A DNA stretch of 64,000 nucleotides from Actinosynnema sp. ALI-1.44 (GTDB lineage Bacteria; Actinomycetota; Actinomycetes; Mycobacteriales; Pseudonocardiaceae): positions 1-64,000 of the forward strand of contig NZ_MTQO01000054.1 of NCBI RefSeq assembly GCF_001984155.1, in the 5' to 3' direction. The first letter of the stretch is position 1. Every line of letters begins with the position of its first letter. The translations under genes and the position numbers were made by a program. The notes beneath the pieces are model-generated. The model had not been told where the DNA came from, did no database searches, and saw only the letters and a list, made by a program, of their open reading frames with translations. Shown here piece by piece: positions 57,332-64,000 of this stretch.

Positions 57332-57895
57332 TCAGGTGAACAGCGGAGAGAGCTCCTCGGCGACGTCGTCGAGCGGATCGGCGCTGCGCTGAACGCGACA
57401 CAGGATGACGGCGCCCTCGATGGCGGCGATCGCCAGCGTCGCCAGCCGCCGTGCTCGCTCGTCCGGCATGCCGTTCGCGGTGAGTCGGGCGCTGATCTTG
57501 TCCTGCCACGCGGTGAAGATCTCCCGCGTGAGATCCATGGCGCCGGGGAGGTCGCGGCCGCCGTCCACAGCGACGGCGAGGATCGGGCACCCGGCGCGGA
57601 AATCGCTGTCCGTGAGCACCTGCTTCCACAGGTCGACGAACCTGCCGAAGGCGCGTCGCGGGTCGGTGTGGTCTGTCTGCTCGATGACGGACGCGATGAA
57701 GTCGCCCGCGGCCCTGGTCGCGTCGATGATCATCTCGTTGCGGCCGCCGGGGAAGTAGTGGTAGACCGAGCCTCTCGGGGTCCGGCTGTGTGCGAGTACC
57801 GCGTCGAGACTGGCTCCGGCTACGCCGTGTTCGCGCATCAGGGCGATTGTGCTGGTGAGCATTCGCTCACGTCCTTGCCCGGGTTTTCGCCCCAT
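57332..57895 (-). CDS. TetR-family regulator upstream of the oxidoreductase
   Basis: A 187-aa TetR regulator. HTH reads GASLDAVLAHSRTPRGSVYHYF. The C-terminal domain (FRAGCPILAVAVDGG) is of the YxaF/LmrA-like type. ATG at 57895 is chosen for GAGGAAGG upstream. It is on the same strand as, and 75 bp ahead of, the molybdopterin oxidoreductase and may control it. An imperfect dyad overlaps its own start. Confidence 0.87.
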   Translation of the reverse strand: MGRKPGQGRERMLTSTIALMREHGVAGASLDAVLAHSRTPRGSVYHYFPGGRNEMIIDATRAAGDFIASVIEQTDHTDPRRAFGRFVDLWKQVLTDSDFRAGCPILAVAVDGGRDLPGAMDLTREIFTAWQDKISARLTANGMPDERARRLATLAIAAIEGAVILCRVQRSADPLDDVAEELSPLFT

Positions 57896-57928
57896 GCTCA
57901 CCTTCCTCGTCTTTATGAGGGTCAGCAT
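57894..57928. promoter_or_regulatory. Dyad at the TetR start codon
   Basis: ATGCTCACC (57894-57902) and GGTCAGCAT (57920-57928) are complementary at 8 of 9 positions with a 17-bp spacer that contains the ribosome binding site. It could be an autoregulatory site. Confidence 0.35.
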
Positions 57929-58003
57929 AGGTATCGGGTTCGGGGTTGGCCCCTCGCCGGGTGGCAGACCTCTGGGCAGCTGGTCCGCGAAGCCGCCGTG
58001 CGC

Positions 58004-59185
58004 CTAGTCCTTGCCGCCGCCGGGGCCGTTGGGTGGTGGGATCGTCAGCAGGACTACCCGGTCGTCGCTGGACACCGGTGTACCGCCTGTCTTGTTCACG
58101 GTTCCCACCATGGCCAGGTTGGAGTTCAGCACGGCCATCGCGCCCAGTCGCCCGAAGCCTTCCTTCTCCGCCAGGGACACGGTGGGTTTGGCGGTGATCA
58201 CGCCCTCCGGGTTCAGGGGCAGGATCTGCAGGTTTCCCGCTGTCGAGGTCACCACCGCCAGCATGGACGGGGTGACCACGCAGCCCGCCACGCCTGGCTT
58301 GTCCGGCCAGCGCCATGCCGGGTTGCCCAGGGGTTTGCCCGGGTCCACGCGGTAGATCGCGTCTTCCTGTGCCGAGCGGTCGGTCACCCAGGGCCTGCTG
58401 TCGATTCCTATGCAGATGCTCGCCGGGTTTTGCAGGCCGGCAGCTATCACCGCTGTGCTCGGGTCCGGGTTGCCCTTCGCGGGTTTTCCGGCCGTGTCGA
58501 TCCTCAGCAGTTTTCCGGCGAGGGACTTCGGGTCGGCCGCCAGTGCCGGGTCGCCCGCGTTGCCGGTTGCCACCAGGAGGTTGCCTGCGCGGTCACGGGT
58601 CATCGAGCCGCGGTTCCCGGCGGGCCCGCGGGGGATTCCGGTCAGCACCGGCTTCGGGACGTCACCGGCGGTGAACCGCACCACACGGTTGTCCGTCGGT
58701 GTCGTGATGTACGCGTAGACCAGTTGGTCTTCGGGGTAGCTCGGGGACAGCGCCAGACCCAGCAGGCCACCGTCCGCCGTTCCGTCGACCGGCAGGGTGA
58801 TCACCGCGTTCGGGGCGCTGCCGCGTTGCACCTGCATCACGCGCCCCGACTTGCGTTCTCCTGCCAGGCCCGCGGGCGGCTCGCTGTTGGGGAACGGCGC
58901 CACCGCGTCGATCGTGTCCAAGCACGTGCCGATCACCGCGGGGTTGAAGTCCCTGCAGCCTTCCGGTGGCGGGATCGGGCCCTGCGGGCCGCCTCCACCG
59001 CCTCCGCCTCCTTCACCTCCGCCACGGGATGGCCCGCCGCCTGAGTCAGGTCCGGTTTCCGGCGCCAACTGCGGCTGGGTGGTCCACTTCGCCGGCGGGG
59101 GTTGTTCTGCGAACGACACGCAGCCGCTGAGCGCGAGGCCTGCGGCGACGCAGCACGCGGCGAGCCGCCATCCGGAACGAGACAC
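58004..59185 (-). CDS. lppZ: LppZ-like lipoprotein, glucose/sorbosone-dehydrogenase fold
   Basis: A 393-aa exported lipoprotein. Lipobox LALSGC places the lipid on C22. A Gly-rich linker of about 25 residues (near 49-72) follows, then a six-bladed beta-propeller similar to PQQ-dependent sugar dehydrogenases (GLLGLALSPSYPEDQLVYAY; AGNRGSMTRDRAGNLLVATG, shown in part). It resembles M. tuberculosis LppZ (Rv3006) by fold and by position between gatB and doxX. PQQ or sugar oxidation has not been shown from this sequence. It is followed closely, on the same strand, by an alpha/beta-hydrolase gene start side. Confidence 0.8.
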   Translation of the reverse strand: MSRSGWRLAACCVAAGLALSGCVSFAEQPPPAKWTTQPQLAPETGPDSGGGPSRGGGEGGGGGGGGPQGPIPPPEGCRDFNPAVIGTCLDTIDAVAPFPNSEPPAGLAGERKSGRVMQVQRGSAPNAVITLPVDGTADGGLLGLALSPSYPEDQLVYAYITTPTDNRVVRFTAGDVPKPVLTGIPRGPAGNRGSMTRDRAGNLLVATGNAGDPALAADPKSLAGKLLRIDTAGKPAKGNPDPSTAVIAAGLQNPASICIGIDSRPWVTDRSAQEDAIYRVDPGKPLGNPAWRWPDKPGVAGCVVTPSMLAVVTSTAGNLQILPLNPEGVITAKPTVSLAEKEGFGRLGAMAVLNSNLAMVGTVNKTGGTPVSSDDRVVLLTIPPPNGPGGGKD

Positions 59186-59195
59186 GTCACCCAGG

Positions 59196-60158
59196 CTAGG
59201 TACGGAGCCGTGAACCGTAGGTAAGCGCGGGCGGGATCAACGCGTCGATCGGGTCCCGGCTCGGCGGTCGCGCCAACTGCATGGCCCGTTCCACCGCGGC
59301 CGTGCGGCGCAGCAGCAGCCGCAACTCCTCCACGACCACCTCTGGCGCTTCGAGCGGCAGGAAATGGCTGGTCGGGACCACGCGCACCCTGGCCTGCGGG
59401 AGCATCGCCACCGGTTTCGCCGTGCGGTCCGGCGCCGCGAGCACGTCGTACTGGCCGGACAACACCGTGACCGGGCAGGTCAGTCCGTGCAGTTCACGTG
59501 CGGGCACCGAGCTGATCGCCAGCGCCAGGGTGAAGTACCACCGCCAGTCATGCCGCACGAACCGCTTCAGCGTGTGCACGACCGCCTGGGTGTCGGCTCC
59601 CGGCAGCATCAGGCCGCTGTGCTGGGCCAGCGTCGCGGTGAACGGGTTCACCGGAATCCGGTGCATCACCGCGTCGACCAGGGGCGACATCGCGCGCAAG
59701 GCGTGCGTGCCGGTGAGCGCGACCGCGCGGCGCAGCACGGCAGGGAAGCCGAACAGGCCGAACATGGCCCCGAACAGGTCACCCGGCACTCCCGCGGCGA
59801 ACATCAGACCGGAGACGCGGTCGGGGTGCCTGCGGGCCAGCTCCGCGGCCACCATCACACCCACCGACCAGCCCATCACCACGCAGCGCCGCACTCCGGC
59901 GGCGTCGAGCACGGCCAACGCGTCCGCGACGTGGTCGGCCAGTTCGATCCGGCTCTCGTCCGCCGGGCGTTCCGACCCCATGGTGCCGCGGTGGTACCAG
60001 GACAGCACCCGGACGCCCGCGTTCGGCAGCAGCAACGCCGGCCAGGCTTCCGGTGTGGTGCCCAGCCCCGGGCACAGCAACACGGGCGGCCCCGGGTTGT
60101 CCGTGCGCCATGCGCGAATCCTCGTCCCGTCCGGGGAGGTCACGTCGTGTTCGTGCAT
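59196..60158 (-). CDS. Alpha/beta-hydrolase
   Basis: A 320-aa cytoplasmic hydrolase. Oxyanion-side motif CPGLGTTPEAW and nucleophile elbow GWSVGV (Ser near residue 98) are present; the late TSHFLPLEAPE carries the probable catalytic His. ATG at 60158 is chosen; the longer frame to 60227 overlaps the divergent dehydrogenase start. There is no good ribosome binding site, so a leaderless message is possible. It lies 10 bp upstream of the LppZ-like gene on the same strand, so they are probably co-transcribed. Substrate unknown. Confidence 0.8.
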   Translation of the reverse strand: MHEHDVTSPDGTRIRAWRTDNPGPPVLLCPGLGTTPEAWPALLLPNAGVRVLSWYHRGTMGSERPADESRIELADHVADALAVLDAAGVRRCVVMGWSVGVMVAAELARRHPDRVSGLMFAAGVPGDLFGAMFGLFGFPAVLRRAVALTGTHALRAMSPLVDAVMHRIPVNPFTATLAQHSGLMLPGADTQAVVHTLKRFVRHDWRWYFTLALAISSVPARELHGLTCPVTVLSGQYDVLAAPDRTAKPVAMLPQARVRVVPTSHFLPLEAPEVVVEELRLLLRRTAAVERAMQLARPPSRDPIDALIPPALTYGSRLRT

Positions 60159-60216
60159 CGGGGGAGAGTCTGCCCTAGTCGCGGCCGCCGTTTCGACACG
60201 GCTTAGTGTTGTTTTC

Positions 60217-61131
60217 GTGCCGATCACTGTTCTGGTGCCTGATGATCACGGAATGTCCGCACTGGCGGAGCTCGACGGCGTCACCCCGCTCCGGTTCGAG
60301 CTCGGCGAGCCGCTGCCGCCGGGTTCGGCGGACGCCGAGGTGATCGTGCCCGGCATGCAGGCGGGCAGGCTGGCGGTGGACTACCTGCCGCACCTGCCGA
60401 AGCTCAAGCTCGTCCAGCTGCTCTCGGCCGGGGTGGAGAACTGGATCGGGCAGTTGCCCGACGGGATCATGCTCGCCAACTGCCGCGGCGCGCACGGCGG
60501 CAGCACGGCCGAGTGGGTCATGGCGGCGCTGCTGACGATCTACCGGGAGATGCGCGAGTTCGACGCCGCCCAGCGTGACCGCCGCTGGGACTTCCACAAG
60601 ACCGACTCGCTGCAGGGCAAACGCGTGCTGACAATCGGCGCGGGTGATCTGGGGAGTCAGCTCAAACGCAGGCTGGAAGCGTTCGACGCGCTCGTCACAG
60701 TCGTCGGCACGACCGCTCGGGAAGGCGTTCGCGGCGCCGACGAACTCCCCGATCTGCTCGGTGCGCACGACGCCGTGGTTCTGGTGGTGCCCGTCACCCC
60801 GAAAACCGTCGGAATGGTAGATGCGAAATTCTTGTCCCTGATGGCGGACGGGGCCGTGCTGGTGAACGCGGCACGCGGTTCGGTTGTGGTCACCAACGAC
60901 CTGCTCGCCGAACTGCGACAGGGCAGGTTGCGGGCCGCGCTCGACGTCACCGACCCGGAGCCGCTGCCGTCGGATCATCCACTGTGGACCGCCCCTGGCC
61001 TGCTGCTCACCCCGCACGTCGCCGGGACATGCGCGGGGAACATCGAACGCGCCTATGCCGTCGCGGCTGGTCAGATCGCGATGTTCGCCGCCGGGGAGAA
61101 ACCGTCGAATCTCGTGCGCGGAGAGTATTAA
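60217..61131 (+). CDS. D-2-hydroxyacid dehydrogenase family protein
   Basis: A 304-aa NAD(P)-dependent reductase. The Rossmann motif is GAGDLGSQL (141-149); catalytic residues are R220 (NAARGS), E248 (DPEPLP) and H267 (TPHVAG). The family reduces 2-oxoacids such as glyoxylate, hydroxypyruvate or phosphohydroxypyruvate in reverse. It lacks the C-terminal ACT region of SerA, so it is GhrA-like rather than biosynthetic SerA. GTG at 60217 starts 58 bp from the divergent hydrolase. Confidence 0.88.
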   Translation: MPITVLVPDDHGMSALAELDGVTPLRFELGEPLPPGSADAEVIVPGMQAGRLAVDYLPHLPKLKLVQLLSAGVENWIGQLPDGIMLANCRGAHGGSTAEWVMAALLTIYREMREFDAAQRDRRWDFHKTDSLQGKRVLTIGAGDLGSQLKRRLEAFDALVTVVGTTAREGVRGADELPDLLGAHDAVVLVVPVTPKTVGMVDAKFLSLMADGAVLVNAARGSVVVTNDLLAELRQGRLRAALDVTDPEPLPSDHPLWTAPGLLLTPHVAGTCAGNIERAYAVAAGQIAMFAAGEKPSNLVRGEY

Positions 61132-61180
61132 CAAGAACTTTGTAGAGCGTTTCGCCGGGCAATCCAATAGCCTACCGGCC

Positions 61181-61876
61181 GTGAGTACCGACGATGACCG
61201 CTCGACATCAGCGGGCGGCTACCCAGGGGTGTATTCCTCGGGCGGGGCACACCGGATGACCGAGCCCGCGGACGAGGACTACGGCCGGTATGACGACGAC
61301 GAAGCCGGTTTCACCGGCAGTTCGTCCACGACAAGTGTGCTGTCCAGACCGGAGGAGTCGCAGGAACGCGCCAAACCCGTCTACGCGTGGCACGGCGGTC
61401 TCGATCTCGGTCTGCTGGTGCTGCGCCTGGTGCTCGGCGGGACGTTCGTCGCGCACGCGCTGCAGAAGCTGTTCGGCCTGTTCGGCGGCCCGGGCATCGA
61501 CGGCTTCGCGCAGTACCTCGGCAGCTTCGGGTTCACGCAGCCCACACTGCTGGCCTGGGTCACCGGCGTGTCCGAGCTGGTCGGCGGCGCACTGCTGGTG
61601 ATCGGCCTGTTCACCCCGATCGGCGCGGCCGCCGTGCTCGGGGTGATGGCCAACGTGGTCTACCTGAAGTGGGGTGGCGGGTTCTTCGGCCCGCCGAAGG
61701 GCTTCGAATGGGACCTGGCGCTCGGCACGGTCGCGTTCGTGCTGCTGTTCACCGGTCCCGGCCGGATCTCGCTCGACCGGCCCACGCCGTGGGGCCGCCG
61801 CCCGGTCCCGCTCGGGCTGTTCATGCTGATCGTGGCGGCGGGCTTGTCCGTGGTCACGCTGGTCGTGTTCCGGTAG
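61181..61876 (+). CDS. DoxX-family membrane protein (Rv3005c-like)
   Basis: A 231-aa protein. An acidic, Ser/Thr-rich cytoplasmic N-terminus (about 1-70) precedes four transmembrane helices with DoxX motifs (LVLRLVLGGTFVAHALQKLF in part; GVSELVGGALLVIGLFTP in part). In M. tuberculosis the homologue joins SodA and SseA in a membrane oxidoreductase complex against oxidative and thiol stress. GTG at 61181 starts 49 bp after the dehydrogenase gene. Same place relative to lppZ as in mycobacteria. Confidence 0.85.
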   Translation: MSTDDDRSTSAGGYPGVYSSGGAHRMTEPADEDYGRYDDDEAGFTGSSSTTSVLSRPEESQERAKPVYAWHGGLDLGLLVLRLVLGGTFVAHALQKLFGLFGGPGIDGFAQYLGSFGFTQPTLLAWVTGVSELVGGALLVIGLFTPIGAAAVLGVMANVVYLKWGGGFFGPPKGFEWDLALGTVAFVLLFTGPGRISLDRPTPWGRRPVPLGLFMLIVAAGLSVVTLVVFR

Positions 61877-61978
61877 GCGCTTCGGAGTCCGGCTTGGCGG
61901 CCAGCGTGCCGAACGACACGCTGGCCGCCGAGACGGACCCGGTCGCTCGCAGCGCGGCTTCGTCGACCACCTCACTGG

Positions 61979-62590
61979 TCACGAGACCCGCTGCCACCTG
62001 CCGACGATGGCGCGGACCAGCAGGTACGCCACTGTGGACAGCAGGAGGTACGCGGGCAGCCCGCCGATGACCTGGTGCATCATCTTGGCCAAGTCGGTGT
62101 ACGGGGTCGGTGCGGGCATGGCCATCGACGGATCGCCGAAGTGGTGCGTGATCAGGTTCGCGAGCGGGGTTCCCCGCGCGACAAGCAGATCGTGCACGAG
62201 CGGGCCGGGGATCGTCACGACGGTGAACAGCCCGCCGAGCAGCACGGGGAACACCCATCGGGGTTTGCCGAGAGCGAATCGGGTCGTCAACGGCAGCAGG
62301 ACGGCGATGGCCGGGGTCAGGCCGACGAACCCCACGGTCGAGTCGATGAACCAGTGCAGGTACGGGCTGATGGCCGGCCCGCCTTCGTTGAAGTAGATGC
62401 CGTGCACGTAGAACATCGCCGCGCCACCGACGTAGCACAGCAACACCGACGTGATGACCAACGTCAGTCGCGCGACCGGGTCGCGGTAGAACGCGATGAA
62501 CGCGCGCAGGAATCCTTTGTGGATACCGAGGTCCACCGAAGTCCTGCCGAACACGGGGCGGATATCTGGAGCGGCAACGGGTTTCGTCAT
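61979..62590 (-). CDS. Hypothetical membrane protein
   Basis: A 203-aa protein with about five hydrophobic helices and several His in loops or helix ends (YLHWFID, THHFGD, MMHQVIGG), which could bind metal. I recognise no family. ATG at 62590 is used; ATG at 62599 adds three residues, and there is no clear ribosome binding site for either. It lies between doxX (convergent) and ilvD (same strand). The upstream part of its longer frame is Cys/Arg-rich and not credible. Confidence 0.7.
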   Translation of the reverse strand: MTKPVAAPDIRPVFGRTSVDLGIHKGFLRAFIAFYRDPVARLTLVITSVLLCYVGGAAMFYVHGIYFNEGGPAISPYLHWFIDSTVGFVGLTPAIAVLLPLTTRFALGKPRWVFPVLLGGLFTVVTIPGPLVHDLLVARGTPLANLITHHFGDPSMAMPAPTPYTDLAKMMHQVIGGLPAYLLLSTVAYLLVRAIVGRWQRVS

Positions 62591-62743
62591 TTGACACATT
62601 TCTGTGCGGTCCGGTGACAGGGCGCGCCGATGCCTCAGAGTGCAACACAGAGTAGTGGTGCGCAAATGACGTGAAGACCTGACAAAAAACGCTGTGCCGA
62701 CACGAGAGTCGTGTCGGCACAACGGTTTCTGGAGTCGTTCGGA

Positions 62744-64000
62744 TTATGGAACGCGCCGCACCGCGCCGGTGGAGGCGTCGGTGGCCATGTGCGCGTAGGC
62801 ACGCAGCGCGGTCGTGACCGGCCGCTCGCGGTCGACCGGCTGCCACGGCCGTTCGCTCGATTCCATCTTGGCCCGCCGCTCGGCCAGCACCTCGTCGGGC
62901 ACAAGCAGTTCGAGGGTGCGGGTGGTGACGTCGATCAGGATCTCGTCGCCGTCCCGCACGAGGCCGATGGTCCCGGCGCCAGCCGCCTCGGGGGAGATGT
63001 GCCCGACCGACAGTCCCGACGAACCGCCGGAGAACCGGCCGTCGGTGATCAGCGCGCACTTCTTGCCGAGCCCGGCGCCCTTGAGGAACGCGGTGGGGTG
63101 CAGCATCTCCTGCATCCCCGGGCCGCCTGCCGGGCCTTCGTAACGCACGACCAGCACGTCACCCGGCTGGATCTCCTTGTTCAGGATCACCGAGACGGCC
63201 TGCTCCTGGCTTTCGACCACGCGGGCCGGTCCCTGGAACCGGAACAACGACGGGTCGATCCCGGCGGACTTGATGACAGCGCCGTTCTCGGCCAGGTTCC
63301 CGCGCAGCACGGCCAGGCCGCCGTCGGCGGTGTACGCGTGCTCCTTGTCACGGATGCAGCCGCCGGCCGCGTCGGTGTCCAAGGACGACCAGCGGTTGGT
63401 GGTGGAGAACGCCTCGGTGGTCCGCACGCCGCCGGGCGCCGCGTGGAAGAGTTCGATGGCCTCGTCGGACGCGTGGCCGGACCGGACGTCCCACTCGGAC
63501 AGCCACTGCTCGAGGTTGGGGCTGTGCACCGAGTGGACGTCCCGGTTGAGCAGTCCGGCGCGGTCGAGTTCGCCGAGGATCGCGGGGATGCCGCCGGCCC
63601 GGTGCACGTCCTCCATGTGGTAGTCGGAGTTCGGCGAGACCTTCGACAGGCACGGCACGCGGCGGCTGGTCGCGTCGATGTCGTCGAGCGTGAAGCCGAC
63701 CTCGCCCTCCTGCGCGGCGGCGAGGATGTGCAGGACCGTGTTGGTCGACCCGCCCATCGCCATGTCCAGCGCCATCGCGTTCTCGAACGCCTTGCGGGAC
63801 GCGATCGAACGCGGCAGGACGCTCTCGTCGTCCTCGCCGTACCAGCGCTTGCACAGTTCGACCACCGTCGTCCCGGCCCGGGAGAACAGCGCGCGGCGGG
63901 CGGCGTGCGTGGCCAGTGTGGACCCGTTGCCCGGCAGGGCGAGACCGAGCGCCTCGGTCAGGCAGTTCATCGAGTTGGCCGTGAACATCCCGGAGCACGA
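62744..64000 (-). CDS. ilvD: Dihydroxy-acid dehydratase, 5' end outside the window
   Basis: The C-terminal 418 residues of IlvD, which dehydrates dihydroxy-isovalerate and dihydroxy-methylvalerate in valine, leucine and isoleucine synthesis. The window cuts it within [13 protein letters not shown], whose Cys helps bind the FeS cluster. Other signatures are [32 protein letters not shown] (in part) and [11 protein letters not shown]. The insertion with [16 protein letters not shown] marks the long form of about 613 residues, so roughly 195 N-terminal residues lie beyond 64000. Confidence 0.96.
   Translation of the reverse strand, partial: SCSGMFTANSMNCLTEALGLALPGNGSTLATHAARRALFSRAGTTVVELCKRWYGEDDESVLPRSIASRKAFENAMALDMAMGGSTNTVLHILAAAQEGEVGFTLDDIDATSRRVPCLSKVSPNSDYHMEDVHRAGGIPAILGELDRAGLLNRDVHSVHSPNLEQWLSEWDVRSGHASDEAIELFHAAPGGVRTTEAFSTTNRWSSLDTDAAGGCIRDKEHAYTADGGLAVLRGNLAENGAVIKSAGIDPSLFRFQGPARVVESQEQAVSVILNKEIQPGDVLVVRYEGPAGGPGMQEMLHPTAFLKGAGLGKKCALITDGRFSGGSSGLSVGHISPEAAGAGTIGLVRDGDEILIDVTTRTLELLVPDEVLAERRAKMESSERPWQPVDRERPVTTALRAYAHMATDASTGAVRRVP

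Overview
The window is high-GC actinobacterial chromosome. The best fit is a Pseudonocardiaceae-type soil actinomycete (Amycolatopsis, Kibdelosporangium or Lentzea-like). The reasons are strong G/C bias at third codon positions, many GTG and TTG starts, start/stop overlaps of the ATGA, GTGA and TTGA kind, a Gat amidotransferase operon, a LppZ-like lipoprotein, a DoxX protein, an Sdh1-type succinate dehydrogenase, and palindromic intergenic repeats of a kind I remember from this family. I see no tRNA, rRNA, CRISPR array, transposase or phage genes. The genus is an inference.

Layout. 0-6 kb: a 28-bp tandem repeat, then two secreted glycosidases (GH15 glucodextranase/glucoamylase type and GH20 hexosaminidase) and a Gap/Sap-like membrane protein. 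6-13 kb: amidase, membrane protein, MetE-like protein behind two DasR-type palindromes, Tat-exported GH26 lipoprotein, small conserved protein, secreted S33-type peptidase. 13-19 kb: MFS pump and TetR regulator sharing a perfect 24-bp palindrome, then sdhCAB (minus strand) with a divergent LysR regulator. 19-29 kb: a frameshifted Uma2-family pseudogene, a hypothetical protein, and a carbohydrate locus made of GH4 glycosidase and DeoR regulator facing PfkB kinase, ABC binding protein, two permeases and a secreted PIG-L deacetylase with CBM9-like module. 29-34 kb: Cys-rich small protein, LysR, GNAT, hypothetical protein, ligA. 34-40 kb: membrane esterase overlapping a DUF2156 aminoacyl-lipid synthase candidate, then a NarL-type two-component system. 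40-47 kb: acyl-CoA metabolism with two SDRs, two TetR regulators, an enoyl-CoA hydratase and the operon TetR-FabG-MaoC-phosphotransferase-acyl-CoA dehydrogenase. 47-52 kb: GT87-like protein, ACT protein, gatC-gatA-small protein-gatB ending in a clear terminator. 52-64 kb: DHA2 MFS and TetR around a 71-bp nested dyad, molybdopterin oxidoreductase with TetR, LppZ-like lipoprotein, alpha/beta hydrolase, 2-hydroxyacid dehydrogenase, DoxX protein, membrane protein, and ilvD running off the end.

How it fits together. MetE-like, ligA, ACT protein, gatCAB, LppZ-like and DoxX appear in the same order and relative orientation as I remember for Rv3015c to Rv3005c of Mycobacterium tuberculosis. Here that compact core is opened by large accessory blocks. 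The blocks carry the most interesting content: (i) a phosphotransferase/acyl-CoA dehydrogenase pair resembling a split form of mammalian ACAD10/11 and bacterial LvaA/LvaC, suggesting 4-hydroxyacyl-CoA catabolism; (ii) a non-PTS sugar locus joining a secreted deacetylase, CUT1 importer, PfkB kinase and NAD-dependent GH4 glycosidase; (iii) an overlapping esterase/aminoacyl-lipid synthase pair.
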